DNA of 64,000 nucleotides from contig NZ_AP012547.1 in the NCBI RefSeq assembly GCF_000828635.1, positions 310,001 to 374,000 on the forward strand, in the 5' to 3' direction. Source of the stretch: Sulfuritalea hydrogenivorans sk43H (GTDB lineage Bacteria; Pseudomonadota; Gammaproteobacteria; Burkholderiales; Rhodocyclaceae). The notes under the pieces were generated by a model, which was not told the origin of the DNA, did not search any database, and saw only the letters and a list, made by a program, of their open reading frames with translations. Below, one piece after another: positions 57,178 through 64,000 of the stretch. A program made the translations under genes and the position numbers. Positions within the stretch are counted from its first letter, which is position 1. Each line of letters begins with the position of its first letter.

Positions 57178-58035
57178 ATGGACAACGAGAACACGCCGAG
57201 TGCCGCAGCCCGTCGCCAGTTCCTCGCCGATACCGCGCGCATGGCTTGCGGCGTCGGCCTCTTGGGGCTTGGGGTCGGGCTGTATGCGCGACATGCCAAG
57301 GCCTTGCCGCCGGCGGCGATCCGGCCGCCCGGCGCCTTGCCGGAAAGCGACTTCTCGGCGGCCTGCATCCGCTGCGGGATGTGCGTGCGCGATTGTCCCT
57401 ACAACATCCTGCATCTGGCCAAGCCCGAGGAGCCGATGTCGACCGGCACGCCTTACTTCGTCGCGCGCCAGTTGCCTTGCGAGATGTGCGAGGACATTCC
57501 GTGCGTGAAGGCCTGCCCGACCGGGGCGCTCGATCACTCGTTGAAGGACATCAACAAGTCCAAGATGGGACTCGCGGTGCTGGTCGACCACGAAACCTGC
57601 CTCAATTTCCTCGGCTTGCGCTGCGACATCTGCTACCGCGTCTGCCCGGTGATCGACAAGGCCATCACGCTCGATCCGCAGACCAACGCGCGCACCGGCA
57701 AGCACACCCTGTTCATTCCGGTGGTGCATTCCGACCACTGCACCGGATGCGGCAAGTGCGAGAAGGCCTGCCCCACCGAGGTGGCTTCGATCAAGGTGTT
57801 CCCGCTCTACATGGCCAAGGGCCAGCTCAGCTCGCACTATCGCCTGGGCTGGGTGGAAAAGGAAAAAGCCGGCGGCAGCCTGGTGGCGCCGGACGTCGAG
57901 CATCAGTACAACATGCCCGAGGGCATGAAGTATGAGAGCGGCAAGGGACTGTCGGGAAGTCCGGGCGCCGTCCCGCCAGCGCCGACTCCCGGGCCGGTCG
58001 GCTTGCCCAAGGCCTTCCAGGGGGGCAAGCTGTGA
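57178..58035 (+). CDS. napG: Ferredoxin-type protein NapG
   Basis: Starts at ATG 57178 for 285 residues. Twin-arginine-like AARRQFLADTARMACG, then four [4Fe-4S] motifs (CIRCGMCVRDCP, CEMCEDIPCVKACP, CDICYRVCP, CTGCGKCEKACP). With NapH it passes electrons from quinol toward NapB/NapA. The tail SGSPGAVPPAPTPGP near the C-terminus is encoded by a repeat copy (57965-57988). It overlaps napH by 4 bases. Confidence 0.95.
   Translation: MDNENTPSAAARRQFLADTARMACGVGLLGLGVGLYARHAKALPPAAIRPPGALPESDFSAACIRCGMCVRDCPYNILHLAKPEEPMSTGTPYFVARQLPCEMCEDIPCVKACPTGALDHSLKDINKSKMGLAVLVDHETCLNFLGLRCDICYRVCPVIDKAITLDPQTNARTGKHTLFIPVVHSDHCTGCGKCEKACPTEVASIKVFPLYMAKGQLSSHYRLGWVEKEKAGGSLVAPDVEHQYNMPEGMKYESGKGLSGSPGAVPPAPTPGPVGLPKAFQGGKL
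57965..57988 (-). repeat. 24-base dispersed repeat near the napG C-terminus
   Basis: One mismatch to the consensus, with GG in the free positions on the minus strand. It encodes AVPPAPTP in the low-complexity tail of NapG. Confidence 0.85.
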
Positions 58036-58940
58036 ACTCTGCCCTGAAAACTTCGCCCATGCGTCCCGGCGTCGAAGCCGTTGCCGCGAAAGGCTGGTTC
58101 GCCGCGCACAAATGGCTGATCCTGCGGCGCAGCAGCCAGATTGGAATTCTGTTGCTGTTCCTCGTCGGCCCCTGGTTCGGTTGGTGGATCGTCAAGGGCA
58201 ATCTGAATTTCAGCTACACGCTGAACTTCCTGCCGCTGACCGATCCCTACGTCATCCTCCAGTCGGTGCTGGCAAGGCAGGTGCCGGAGAAACTGGCGCT
58301 GACCGGCGTGGTCATCGTGCTGCTGTTCTATCTGCTGGTCGGCGGCCGCAGTTATTGTTCCTGGGTGTGCCCGGTCAACCTGCTGACCGATGCCGCCTAC
58401 TGGATGCGCGTGCGGCTTGGGCTAAAGGGCAGCGCGCACATCAGCCGGCCGACGCGCTACTGGATGCTCGGCATGACGCTGGTGGCGGCAGCGGTGACCG
58501 GCAGCATCGCCTGGGAAATGGTCAATCCGGTGTCGATGATGCATCGCGGATTGTTCTTCGGCCTCGGTCTGGCATGGGCCGTGTTGCTGGCCGTATTCCT
58601 CTTCGACCTGTTCGTCATGCGCCACGGCTGGTGCGGCCATCTTTGCCCGGTCGGTGCGTTCTACAGCCTGGTCGGCAGGTTCTCGCTGGCACGCATCAAG
58701 CTGCCGGCGCGCGATGCCTGCAACGACTGCATGGACTGTTTCGCCGTCTGCCCCGAACCACAGGTCATCCGGCCGGCGCTGAAAGCCATCGACGGCACGC
58801 CGCCGTTGATACTGGAAGCCAACTGCACCAATTGTGGTCGCTGCATCGATGTCTGCTCGAAGGATGTGTTCGCCTTCGGCACCCGTTTCGGCACTACCGT
58901 CGCACCTGTTACCGGCGTCCCGCACGCGGCGCCAAAGTGA
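58032..58940 (+). CDS. napH: Quinol dehydrogenase membrane subunit NapH
   Basis: Starts at GTG 58032 for 302 residues. Four membrane helices, the conserved CSWVCPVN and CGHLCPVG motifs facing the membrane surface, and two C-terminal [4Fe-4S] motifs (CNDCMDCFAVCP, CTNCGRCIDVC). It oxidises quinol and feeds NapG. With no napC in the operon, NapGH is the only visible route from quinol to NapAB. Confidence 0.95.
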   Translation: MNSALKTSPMRPGVEAVAAKGWFAAHKWLILRRSSQIGILLLFLVGPWFGWWIVKGNLNFSYTLNFLPLTDPYVILQSVLARQVPEKLALTGVVIVLLFYLLVGGRSYCSWVCPVNLLTDAAYWMRVRLGLKGSAHISRPTRYWMLGMTLVAAAVTGSIAWEMVNPVSMMHRGLFFGLGLAWAVLLAVFLFDLFVMRHGWCGHLCPVGAFYSLVGRFSLARIKLPARDACNDCMDCFAVCPEPQVIRPALKAIDGTPPLILEANCTNCGRCIDVCSKDVFAFGTRFGTTVAPVTGVPHAAPK

Positions 58941-58971
58941 TCAACCTTCAATTTCGTCTGGGGAGTCCATC

Positions 58972-59403
58972 ATGAAGAAAACCGTCACCATCCTTCTGGC
59001 ATCGTTGCTGACCGTCATTGTCGGTTGCGCCAGCTACGAGCCTCTGGTTTCGATGCGCGGCGCGGACGTCGCCGCGCCGGACAAGGCACCCGCACCGACC
59101 AAGTACATGGGTGCGCGGCCCGGCACGCAGCCAACCGTTGCACGGACCTACGCCCAGCAGCCGCCGGTGATTCCGCATGCGGTGGATAACTTCGATGAAG
59201 TGACGCTCACCGAAAACCAGTGCATGGACTGCCACGGCCCGGACAATTACGTGAAGAAGAACTCACCGAAGCTGGGCGACAGCCACTTCGTTGCCGCGAC
59301 CAAGGCTTTCGATGCATCGCGCCATGTCTGCACCAGCTGCCACGTGCCGCAGGCCGATGCGCCCGCGCTGGTCGAAAACCGTTTCATCGGCAACATCAAG
59401 TAA
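58972..59403 (+). CDS. napB: Diheme cytochrome NapB, apparently a lipoprotein
   Basis: Starts at ATG 58972 for 143 residues. Heme sites CMDCHGPDN and CTSCHVPQADAP, plus PPVIPHAVDNF, identify NapB, which hands electrons to NapA. The signal sequence KKTVTILLASLLTVIVGCAS ends in a lipobox-like IVGC, so Cys19 could be lipidated; NapB is normally soluble. The following residues are Pro/Ala-rich, like a linker. Confidence 0.94.
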   Translation: MKKTVTILLASLLTVIVGCASYEPLVSMRGADVAAPDKAPAPTKYMGARPGTQPTVARTYAQQPPVIPHAVDNFDEVTLTENQCMDCHGPDNYVKKNSPKLGDSHFVAATKAFDASRHVCTSCHVPQADAPALVENRFIGNIK

Positions 59404-59409
59404 GTTTTT

Positions 59410-59436
59410 CGTCCGGTGGCATTGCGCCGCCGGACG
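59410..59436. other. Hairpin between convergent napB and napF
   Basis: CGTCCGGTGGC (59410-59420) pairs with GCCGCCGGACG (59426-59436) with one G-T pair. No clear T-run follows on either strand, so termination is possible but unproven. Confidence 0.5.
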
Positions 59437-59910
59437 CTATTTCAGGGTGATTGCCGCCGCCGGGCAGGACGCCACGCAGGCGCCGCAGCCCGTGCAGGAG
59501 CCGGCATCCACTTCGGGCAGGGGCGGCCCGCCGAGGCGCGGGCTGAAGCGGATGGCGGCCACCGCGCAGGGGTCGCCGCAGACCCGGCATTCCACGCCAT
59601 GTCTGGCCAGGCAGTTCTCCGCTACCTGCGCCCTGATCGTCCAGGGTGTGGACTCGTTCCCGGCACGCAGCAAGGCGCCGTGTTTGCAGGCTGTCGCGCA
59701 GGCACCGCAAAAGCTGCATTCGCCGCGCTTGAAATCCACCTCCGGATAGCCGCGCACCACCACGATGATTCGCGTCGGGCAGACCGGAATGCATTCGCCG
59801 CAACGCGAACAGGCACCGAGGAAGGCTTCCTCGGTCAGCGCCCAGGGTGGGCGCTGCGGTGCGCGGCGGGCCTTGAAATCCCCCCGCATAAATTGTCGGC
59901 GACTGACCAT
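59437..59910 (-). CDS. napF: Ferredoxin-type protein NapF
   Basis: Starts at ATG 59910 for 157 residues. Cys-rich motifs CSRCGECIPVCP, CSFCGACATACK, CRVCGDPCAV and CTGCGACVASCP are visible, and the N-terminus is MVSRRQFMRGDFK. NapF acts in the cytoplasm and interacts with NapA before export, probably for iron-sulfur assembly. It is transcribed against the nap operon, so it is not part of the FNR-led transcript. Confidence 0.92.
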   Translation of the reverse strand: MVSRRQFMRGDFKARRAPQRPPWALTEEAFLGACSRCGECIPVCPTRIIVVVRGYPEVDFKRGECSFCGACATACKHGALLRAGNESTPWTIRAQVAENCLARHGVECRVCGDPCAVAAIRFSPRLGGPPLPEVDAGSCTGCGACVASCPAAAITLK

Positions 59911-60129
59911 GGCTTGAGTTTTTGCGAGCTGATGGCGGATTTTGCCTGCGGACAGTCGCTGACGCCACATTGTTCGCGGACCGCCGGATCGGGTTCAAAG
60001 TACGGGGCTGCGGGACGCACACAAATTCTCACAATCCGTCCATTGCACAGCCGGTAAGTTAGACTAAGCTAATATTGTCTTCGAGCACAAAGTGATCGAG
60101 GCATTTCACTCAACCAAAAGGAAAACATC

Positions 60130-60564
60130 ATGAAGCTCACACATATCGCGCTGCTTGCGTTCCTGGGTGCATCGATTGCAACACCGGTTTTTTCGCAGCC
60201 TGCCGGGGGGCAGGGAATGGGTCCCGGGCAAGGCATGGGTCCCGGGCAAGGCATGGGTCCCGGCCAAGGCATGGGTCCGGGAGGCGGCATGGGCCCGGGT
60301 CAGGGCATGGGTCCCGGAGGCGGCAAGGCAATGCGCTTCAACTTCGACAAGAACAATACGCCGGGCTGGGCACTGATGAGTGCCGAAGAGCGCACGGCGC
60401 ATAGCGGCAAGATGCGTGCCGCCAAAACCTACGACGAATGCAAGGCCCTGCAGACCGAACATCACCAGGCCATGGAGGTTCGTGCCAAGGAAAAGGGCGT
60501 CACGCTGCCCGCGCCACGCCAGAATGGCTGCGACCGCATGAAGGCTCGCGGCTTCTTCAAGTAA
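60130..60564 (+). CDS. Secreted GQGMGP-repeat protein
   Basis: A 144-residue protein with AAGGA before ATG 60130 and a signal peptide (IALLAFLGASIATPVFSQ). Next come six GMGPGQ/GMGPGG units (about residues 27-65), then a soluble C-terminal part with two Cys (YDECKALQTEHH, RQNGCDRMKARGFF). Methionine-rich repeats hint at copper or other soft-metal binding, in line with the CDF metal exporter downstream, but this is inference. No family recognised. Confidence 0.75.
   Translation: MKLTHIALLAFLGASIATPVFSQPAGGQGMGPGQGMGPGQGMGPGQGMGPGGGMGPGQGMGPGGGKAMRFNFDKNNTPGWALMSAEERTAHSGKMRAAKTYDECKALQTEHHQAMEVRAKEKGVTLPAPRQNGCDRMKARGFFK
60217..60324 (+). repeat. Six 18-base tandem units
   Basis: Units ATGGGTCCCGGGCAAGGC and variants start at 60217, 60235, 60253, 60271, 60289 and 60307. 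The first two are identical and later ones drift, so recent in-frame expansion by slippage is likely. Confidence 0.92.
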
Positions 60565-60603
60565 GCGTGTGGCGCGGCGGGCAATGACGAACTTCGCGGG
60601 CCG

Positions 60604-61512
60604 ATGAGCGGGCATTCGCACCATCACGGCCCGGCGTCGTTCAGCCGGGCCTTTGCCATCGGCATTGCGCTGAACCTCGGCTTCGTCGTGGTCGAGGCCG
60701 TCTATGGCTGGCGCGTCGGCTCGCTGGCCTTGCTGGCCGACGCCGGCCACAACCTGTCGGATGTCGCCGGGCTGGTACTGGCCTGGGTCGCGGCGCTGGC
60801 CGCGAGCCGCCAACCCGACCATCGCAATACCTATGGCTGGCAGCGCGCCTCGATTCTTGCGGCCTTTGCCAATGCCGTGCTGCTGCTGGTGGCGATGGGC
60901 TCCCTGCTGTGGGAAGCCGCCCACCGCCTGCAATCTCCGGCACCGACCGACGGCTTGACCATCATCGTCATCGCCGCCATCGGCGTGCTGGTCAATGGCG
61001 CGACCGCCGCCCTGTTCATGTCGGGCAAGGAATCCGACATGAACATCCGCGGCGCATTTCTGCACATGGCCGGCGATGCCCTGGTTTCGCTGGGTGTGGT
61101 GGTGGCCGGCGCGCTGTATCTGCGGACCGGATGGGCCTGGCTCGATCCGGTAACCAGCATGGCGATCGCGCTGGTGATCATTGCCGCGACCTGGGGCCTG
61201 TTCCGGAAGTCCCTGCACCTGCTGTTCGACGGCGTGCCGGAGAGCGTGATCCTCGCCGAGGTCGACGCCATGCTGCGCGCCCTGCCCGGCGTGACGGAAG
61301 TTCACGACCTGCATGTCTGGGCCATGAGTACCACCGATATCGCCCTGACGGCCCATCTGGTCATCCCCGGCGGACATCCGGGCGACGCCTTCCTGGAAGG
61401 CATTGCGCAGCAACTGCATGAGCGTTTTCACATCACGCATCCGACGATCCAGATCGAACTCGACGGCCTCGATCACGGTTGCGCCCAACCACTGAACAAT
61501 CCCTCGACATGA
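60604..61512 (+). CDS. Cation diffusion facilitator metal exporter
   Basis: A 302-residue CDF protein with six membrane helices. His-rich start (SGHSHHHGP), metal site ADAGHNLSDV on helix 2, HMAGDALVSLGVV on helix 5, and a C-terminal cytoplasmic domain (EVHDLHVWAMSTTDIALTAH). This pattern is the CzcD/ZitB branch, exporting Zn, Co or Cd in exchange for protons. It starts at ATG 60604 and overlaps the next gene by 4 bases. Confidence 0.93.
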   Translation: MSGHSHHHGPASFSRAFAIGIALNLGFVVVEAVYGWRVGSLALLADAGHNLSDVAGLVLAWVAALAASRQPDHRNTYGWQRASILAAFANAVLLLVAMGSLLWEAAHRLQSPAPTDGLTIIVIAAIGVLVNGATAALFMSGKESDMNIRGAFLHMAGDALVSLGVVVAGALYLRTGWAWLDPVTSMAIALVIIAATWGLFRKSLHLLFDGVPESVILAEVDAMLRALPGVTEVHDLHVWAMSTTDIALTAHLVIPGGHPGDAFLEGIAQQLHERFHITHPTIQIELDGLDHGCAQPLNNPST

Positions 61513-62567
61513 ACCCACCCACCACTGCCGCCCCGCTCAGCTTTTCCCTCATCGTCAAAACCTTCGCTCCCGGCTGGCCGGCGGCGGTCATGGGCACCGG
61601 CGCCTTCGCCCTGTCGACGCTGCATTTCTCCCATCAACTGCCGATGCTGGCAGGCCCGGCCTGGGCTCTGCATTACTTCAATCTGGCGCTGTTCGCCGCG
61701 ATCAGCATCCCCTGGCTGCTGCGCTGGTTGATGGCCTGGCCGGCGGTCGCCAATACCTTCAGGCATCCGGTGGCAGCCAATTTCTATCCTTCCTATGCCA
61801 TCGCCCTGCTGGTGCTGGCCGGACAATTGCGCGCCTTCGGCGGCCACGAATCGCTGGCGCTGATCGCCTGGTGGATCGGCGTGGCGCTGCTGTTCAGCCT
61901 GACCCTGGCCGTGCTGCTTTCGATCTTTCAGGGCGAGCATGTCAACCTCGATCACATCACGCCCGGCATCTTCATGCCGCCGGTGGGCCTGGTGGTGATC
62001 CCGGTGGCCGGCGGGCCGCTGCTCGCCGTTCAGCCGGAGGCGCTGCGCGATCTGGCGCTGACGATCAACGGCATCGGTCTCGGTTCCGGCATCTTCATGT
62101 ACACGGCCTTGCTGGCACTGGCCTTCCATCGGTTCTATGTACATAAGCGCCTGCCGCCGATGATGGCGCCGACCTTCTGGATCAACCTGGCGCCGCTGGG
62201 CGTCACCGTGGTCAGCGTGCTCAACCTGGTGGCCGCCACGCCTTTCGCCGGCGACAAATCCGCCTACCTGATGGCGGTCTTCCTGCTCTGGGGCTTCGGC
62301 GCCTTCTGGCTGGTGCTGGCGATGCTGTTTACCTGGTCCGTCAGAAAGATTGACCCGCTGCCGTTCTCGCTGACGTGGTGGGCCTTCACCTTTCCGCTGG
62401 GCGCGTTCACCCTCGGCAGCCAGCGCCTGAGCGAGGTCAGCGGCCTGGCTACGCCATTGGCATTCGGCTGGCTGGCGTGGGCCCTGCTCGCGGGCATCTG
62501 GACACTGACCCTGGTCAAGACCATCGGCGGCGTGGCCAGCGGAAAACTGTTTCAGCCCCATCCCTGA
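61509..62567 (+). CDS. TDT family (SLAC1/TehA-like) transporter
   Basis: Starts at ATG 61509 overlapping the CDF stop, for 352 residues and about ten helices. FAPGWPAAVMGTGAFALSTL at the start, ITPGIFMPPVGLVVIPVAGG in the middle and TWWAFTFPLGAFTLGSQRLS near the end are typical of the tellurite-resistance/dicarboxylate (TDT) family. Substrates in the family include sulfite, malate and tellurite; none can be chosen here. Confidence 0.88.
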   Translation: MNPPTTAAPLSFSLIVKTFAPGWPAAVMGTGAFALSTLHFSHQLPMLAGPAWALHYFNLALFAAISIPWLLRWLMAWPAVANTFRHPVAANFYPSYAIALLVLAGQLRAFGGHESLALIAWWIGVALLFSLTLAVLLSIFQGEHVNLDHITPGIFMPPVGLVVIPVAGGPLLAVQPEALRDLALTINGIGLGSGIFMYTALLALAFHRFYVHKRLPPMMAPTFWINLAPLGVTVVSVLNLVAATPFAGDKSAYLMAVFLLWGFGAFWLVLAMLFTWSVRKIDPLPFSLTWWAFTFPLGAFTLGSQRLSEVSGLATPLAFGWLAWALLAGIWTLTLVKTIGGVASGKLFQPHP

Positions 62568-62588
62568 TAGCGGGGCATGGCGACTTGC

Positions 62589-62637
62589 TTGACATATCGG
62601 AGGACCGTCAATAAGATAGTAACTAATTACTATCTTA
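62589..62637 (+). promoter_or_regulatory. Promoter with overlapping palindromic operator for the TetR operon
   Basis: TTGACA (62589-62594), 17 bases, TAAGAT (62612-62617). The -10 lies in a perfect inverted repeat TAAGATAGTAA (62612-62622), CTAA, TTACTATCTTA (62627-62637). A TetR dimer bound there would cover the -10 and the start site, so simple self-repression is expected. Confidence 0.85.
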
Positions 62638-62651
62638 CGATCGAAGAAACC

Positions 62652-63266
62652 ATGGATGTCAGCGCCAAGCCACGAAACCTGCCGGCCGAACTGCGACGGG
62701 CGGTGACGATTGAAGCCGTTGTCGAACTGACTGCCGAGCAGAATCCCGGTGATATCACCACGGCGGCGATTGCCAAGCGGATGAATCTCACGCAGGGTGC
62801 GCTGTTTCGCCATTTTCCGAGCAAGGATGCGATCTGGCAGGCGGTCATGGAATGGGTGGCCGAGCGATTGCTGCAGCGGGTAGACCGTGCCATTCAAGGC
62901 GCGGACTCGCCGCTGCTCGCGCTGGAAGCGGTGTTCATGGCCCACATCAAGTTCGTCGCCGAGCACCCCGGCGTGCCGCGACTTTTGTTCGGCGAGCTGC
63001 AACGCGCCGAGGACACTCCCGCCAAACGCATGGCGCGTACCCTGATCGGGGGCTACCGGGAACGCTTGAGCGGTCTCATCGATGCGGGGAAAGCCCGCGG
63101 CGAAGTGGCTTTGGAGGTCGATACTGCGGCGGCCGTCATAGCCTTCATCGGCAGCATCCAGGGCCTGGTCATGCAATCGCTGCTGAGTGGCAAGGCCGGA
63201 CAAATGCGCGCCGACGCGCGAGGTGCCTTCGCCATCTACCGTCGCGGAATCAGGAGCATCACATGA
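62652..63266 (+). CDS. TetR family regulator
   Basis: Starts at ATG 62652 for 204 residues; the longer frame would run through the promoter. N-terminal HTH (ITTAAIAKRMNLTQGALFRHF) followed by PSKDAIWQAVMEWV; C-terminal ligand-binding part with TetR_C-like helices. It is first in an operon with a small membrane protein and an efflux adaptor, overlapping by 4 bases, so it probably controls an efflux pump. The ligand is unknown. Confidence 0.92.
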   Translation: MDVSAKPRNLPAELRRAVTIEAVVELTAEQNPGDITTAAIAKRMNLTQGALFRHFPSKDAIWQAVMEWVAERLLQRVDRAIQGADSPLLALEAVFMAHIKFVAEHPGVPRLLFGELQRAEDTPAKRMARTLIGGYRERLSGLIDAGKARGEVALEVDTAAAVIAFIGSIQGLVMQSLLSGKAGQMRADARGAFAIYRRGIRSIT

Positions 63267-63670
63267 AGTCCGAGCGCATGCTGAAATGGCTGGCCATTGC
63301 TGCCATCGCTTTCGGCGCCCTCACGGTGTTCAGCGGTGGCCGTGCATTGTTCGGCGGCATGGAGGCGCGCGCCGAGTTGGGCAACATCGTGCCCTTCGTG
63401 CTCTGGTTCAATTTTCTGGCGGGCTTTGTCTATGTCCTCGCCGGGGCGGCGCTGCTGCTGGCCAAACGCTGGGCTGCCCCGATGGCCTTGTTCCTGGCAG
63501 TGTCGACCGTTCTCGTCTTCCTGGCCTTTGCGGCGTACATCGTTACCGGCGGCGCGTATGAAGCGCGCACCGTCGGCGCCCTGTCGCTGCGCTCGCTGTT
63601 CTGGATCGCGGTGGCGCTGGCCGCCCTGCGCGCGATGAAGGCGACTGCGGCGGGGAGCAGCCCGCGATGA
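63263..63670 (+). CDS. Small four-helix membrane protein
   Basis: A 135-residue protein starting at ATG 63263 (overlaps the TetR stop) with four hydrophobic segments (LAIAAIAFGALTVFSGGRAL, LWFNFLAGFVYVLAGAALLL, MALFLAVSTVLVFLAFAAYI, SLRSLFWIAVALAAL). I recognise no family. It is overlapped at its end by the efflux adaptor gene, so it is probably part of the same response. Confidence 0.78.
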   Translation: MKSERMLKWLAIAAIAFGALTVFSGGRALFGGMEARAELGNIVPFVLWFNFLAGFVYVLAGAALLLAKRWAAPMALFLAVSTVLVFLAFAAYIVTGGAYEARTVGALSLRSLFWIAVALAALRAMKATAAGSSPR

Positions 63671-64000
63671 AACTCTCCTTCGATCGTCGCACCACCCTCA
63701 TTACTGCCGCCGTCGTACTGTTGGCCATTCTGGTGTTGTTCGTCGCCCGCAGCGGGCCGCTGGCATCAATGCGCGTCACCGTTGCACCGGCCGCGCGAGC
63801 CGACCTGGCGCCCTTGCTGTTCGGCATCGGCGTGGTCGAAGCGCGGCACGGCTATCTGGTCGGACCCACCACGGCCGGGCGCGTGCGCCACGTCGCCGTG
63901 GATGTCGGCGACGTCGTGAAGGCCGGACAGTTGCTGGCGGAGATGGACCCGGTCGACCTCGATCAGCGCATCGCCGCAACGAGCGCGGCCGCCAACCGCG
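63667..64000 (+). CDS. RND/HlyD-type efflux periplasmic adaptor, N-terminal part (partial)
   Basis: From ATG 63667 the frame stays open to the window end (111 residues seen). One membrane anchor (LITAAVVLLAILVLFVARSG), then a beta-strand section (VTVAPAARADLAPLLFGIGV) and the lipoyl-like half-motif TAGRVRHVAVDVGDVVKAGQ leading to LLAEMDPVDLDQRIAA. This is the start of a membrane fusion protein. The pump gene should follow beyond the window. Confidence 0.88.
   Translation, partial: MKLSFDRRTTLITAAVVLLAILVLFVARSGPLASMRVTVAPAARADLAPLLFGIGVVEARHGYLVGPTTAGRVRHVAVDVGDVVKAGQLLAEMDPVDLDQRIAATSAAANR

Noticed and set aside
54510-57368. 952-codon minus-strand open frame opposite napA
   Set aside because: Shadow of napA: the plus frame has all catalytic motifs and the minus frame none.
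59911-60129. FNR site for napF or the GQGMGP protein
   Set aside because: No TTGAT-N4-ATCAA or close variant is visible; only a weak TAATAT box (60070-60075) without a spaced -35.

Overview
The window reads as a chromosomal segment of a GC-rich betaproteobacterium, most like the Rhodocyclales (Sulfuritalea, Sterolibacterium and Azoarcus type). That placement is inferred from gene order and protein style: fmdB-DUF502-aspS-nudB, kinase-phosphatase-rph-rdgB-hemW, a full ccm operon, nap genes and NnrS. Coding density is high, and many neighbours overlap by 4 bases (ATGA or GTGA), so translational coupling is common.

Layout. 1-6020: end of a higBA toxin-antitoxin pair, a NodJ-like ABC permease, thiS-thiG, a secreted protein, trmB, a membrane diguanylate cyclase and nnrS. 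6017-10368 (minus): kinase, PP2C phosphatase, rph, rdgB, hemW, divergent from yicC. 11421-15285: a c-di-GMP-I riboswitch in front of an unknown membrane protein, then a chemoreceptor and cheW. 15312-17732 (minus): cytochrome c'-like protein, purU, thrH, PaaI-type thioesterase. 17854-23842: a repeat cluster, then hemA-plsB-prfA-prmC. 23950-27151: hemerythrin, cytochrome c4, engB, a probable small RNA and hemB. 27392-37899 (minus): slmA, argB, hsp20, nudB, a barstar/barnase-type pair, aspS, DUF502, fmdB, pilD, pilC, a CNNM/CorC protein and ypjD. 37959-43917: ffh, a lytic transglycosylase, proS, rppH, a CNP1-like protein, coq7 and an OsmC protein. 44349-44611: two tRNA-Lys genes with a promoter and a terminator. 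44742-47128: a small regulator, a polytopic protein and an EamA transporter. 47173-54101: ccmABCDEFGHI. 54185-59910: an FNR-type site, napDAGHB and a convergent napF. 60130-64000: a GQGMGP-repeat protein, a CDF exporter, a TDT transporter, and a TetR regulator that appears to head an efflux operon running off the end.

How they fit. A heme and cytochrome theme runs through the window: hemA, hemB, hemW, all of cytochrome c maturation, several c-type cytochromes and the periplasmic nitrate reductase, which sits behind a perfect FNR-type site at the class II distance. NnrS and hemerythrin suit an organism that moves between oxygen and nitrogen oxides. c-di-GMP appears twice, as a synthase and as a riboswitch.

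Most unusual signals. A dispersed 24-base repeat occurs about eleven times plus in longer mosaic forms. It lies between genes and also inside or at the ends of coding regions (prmC, ccmF, ccmI, napG, rph/rdgB, proS). Its long form carries a hairpin whose stem shows compensatory changes among three copies. A structured element with its own terminator lies upstream of hemB and is best read as a minus-strand small RNA. A secreted barnase-type RNase and its barstar sit between aspS and nudB.
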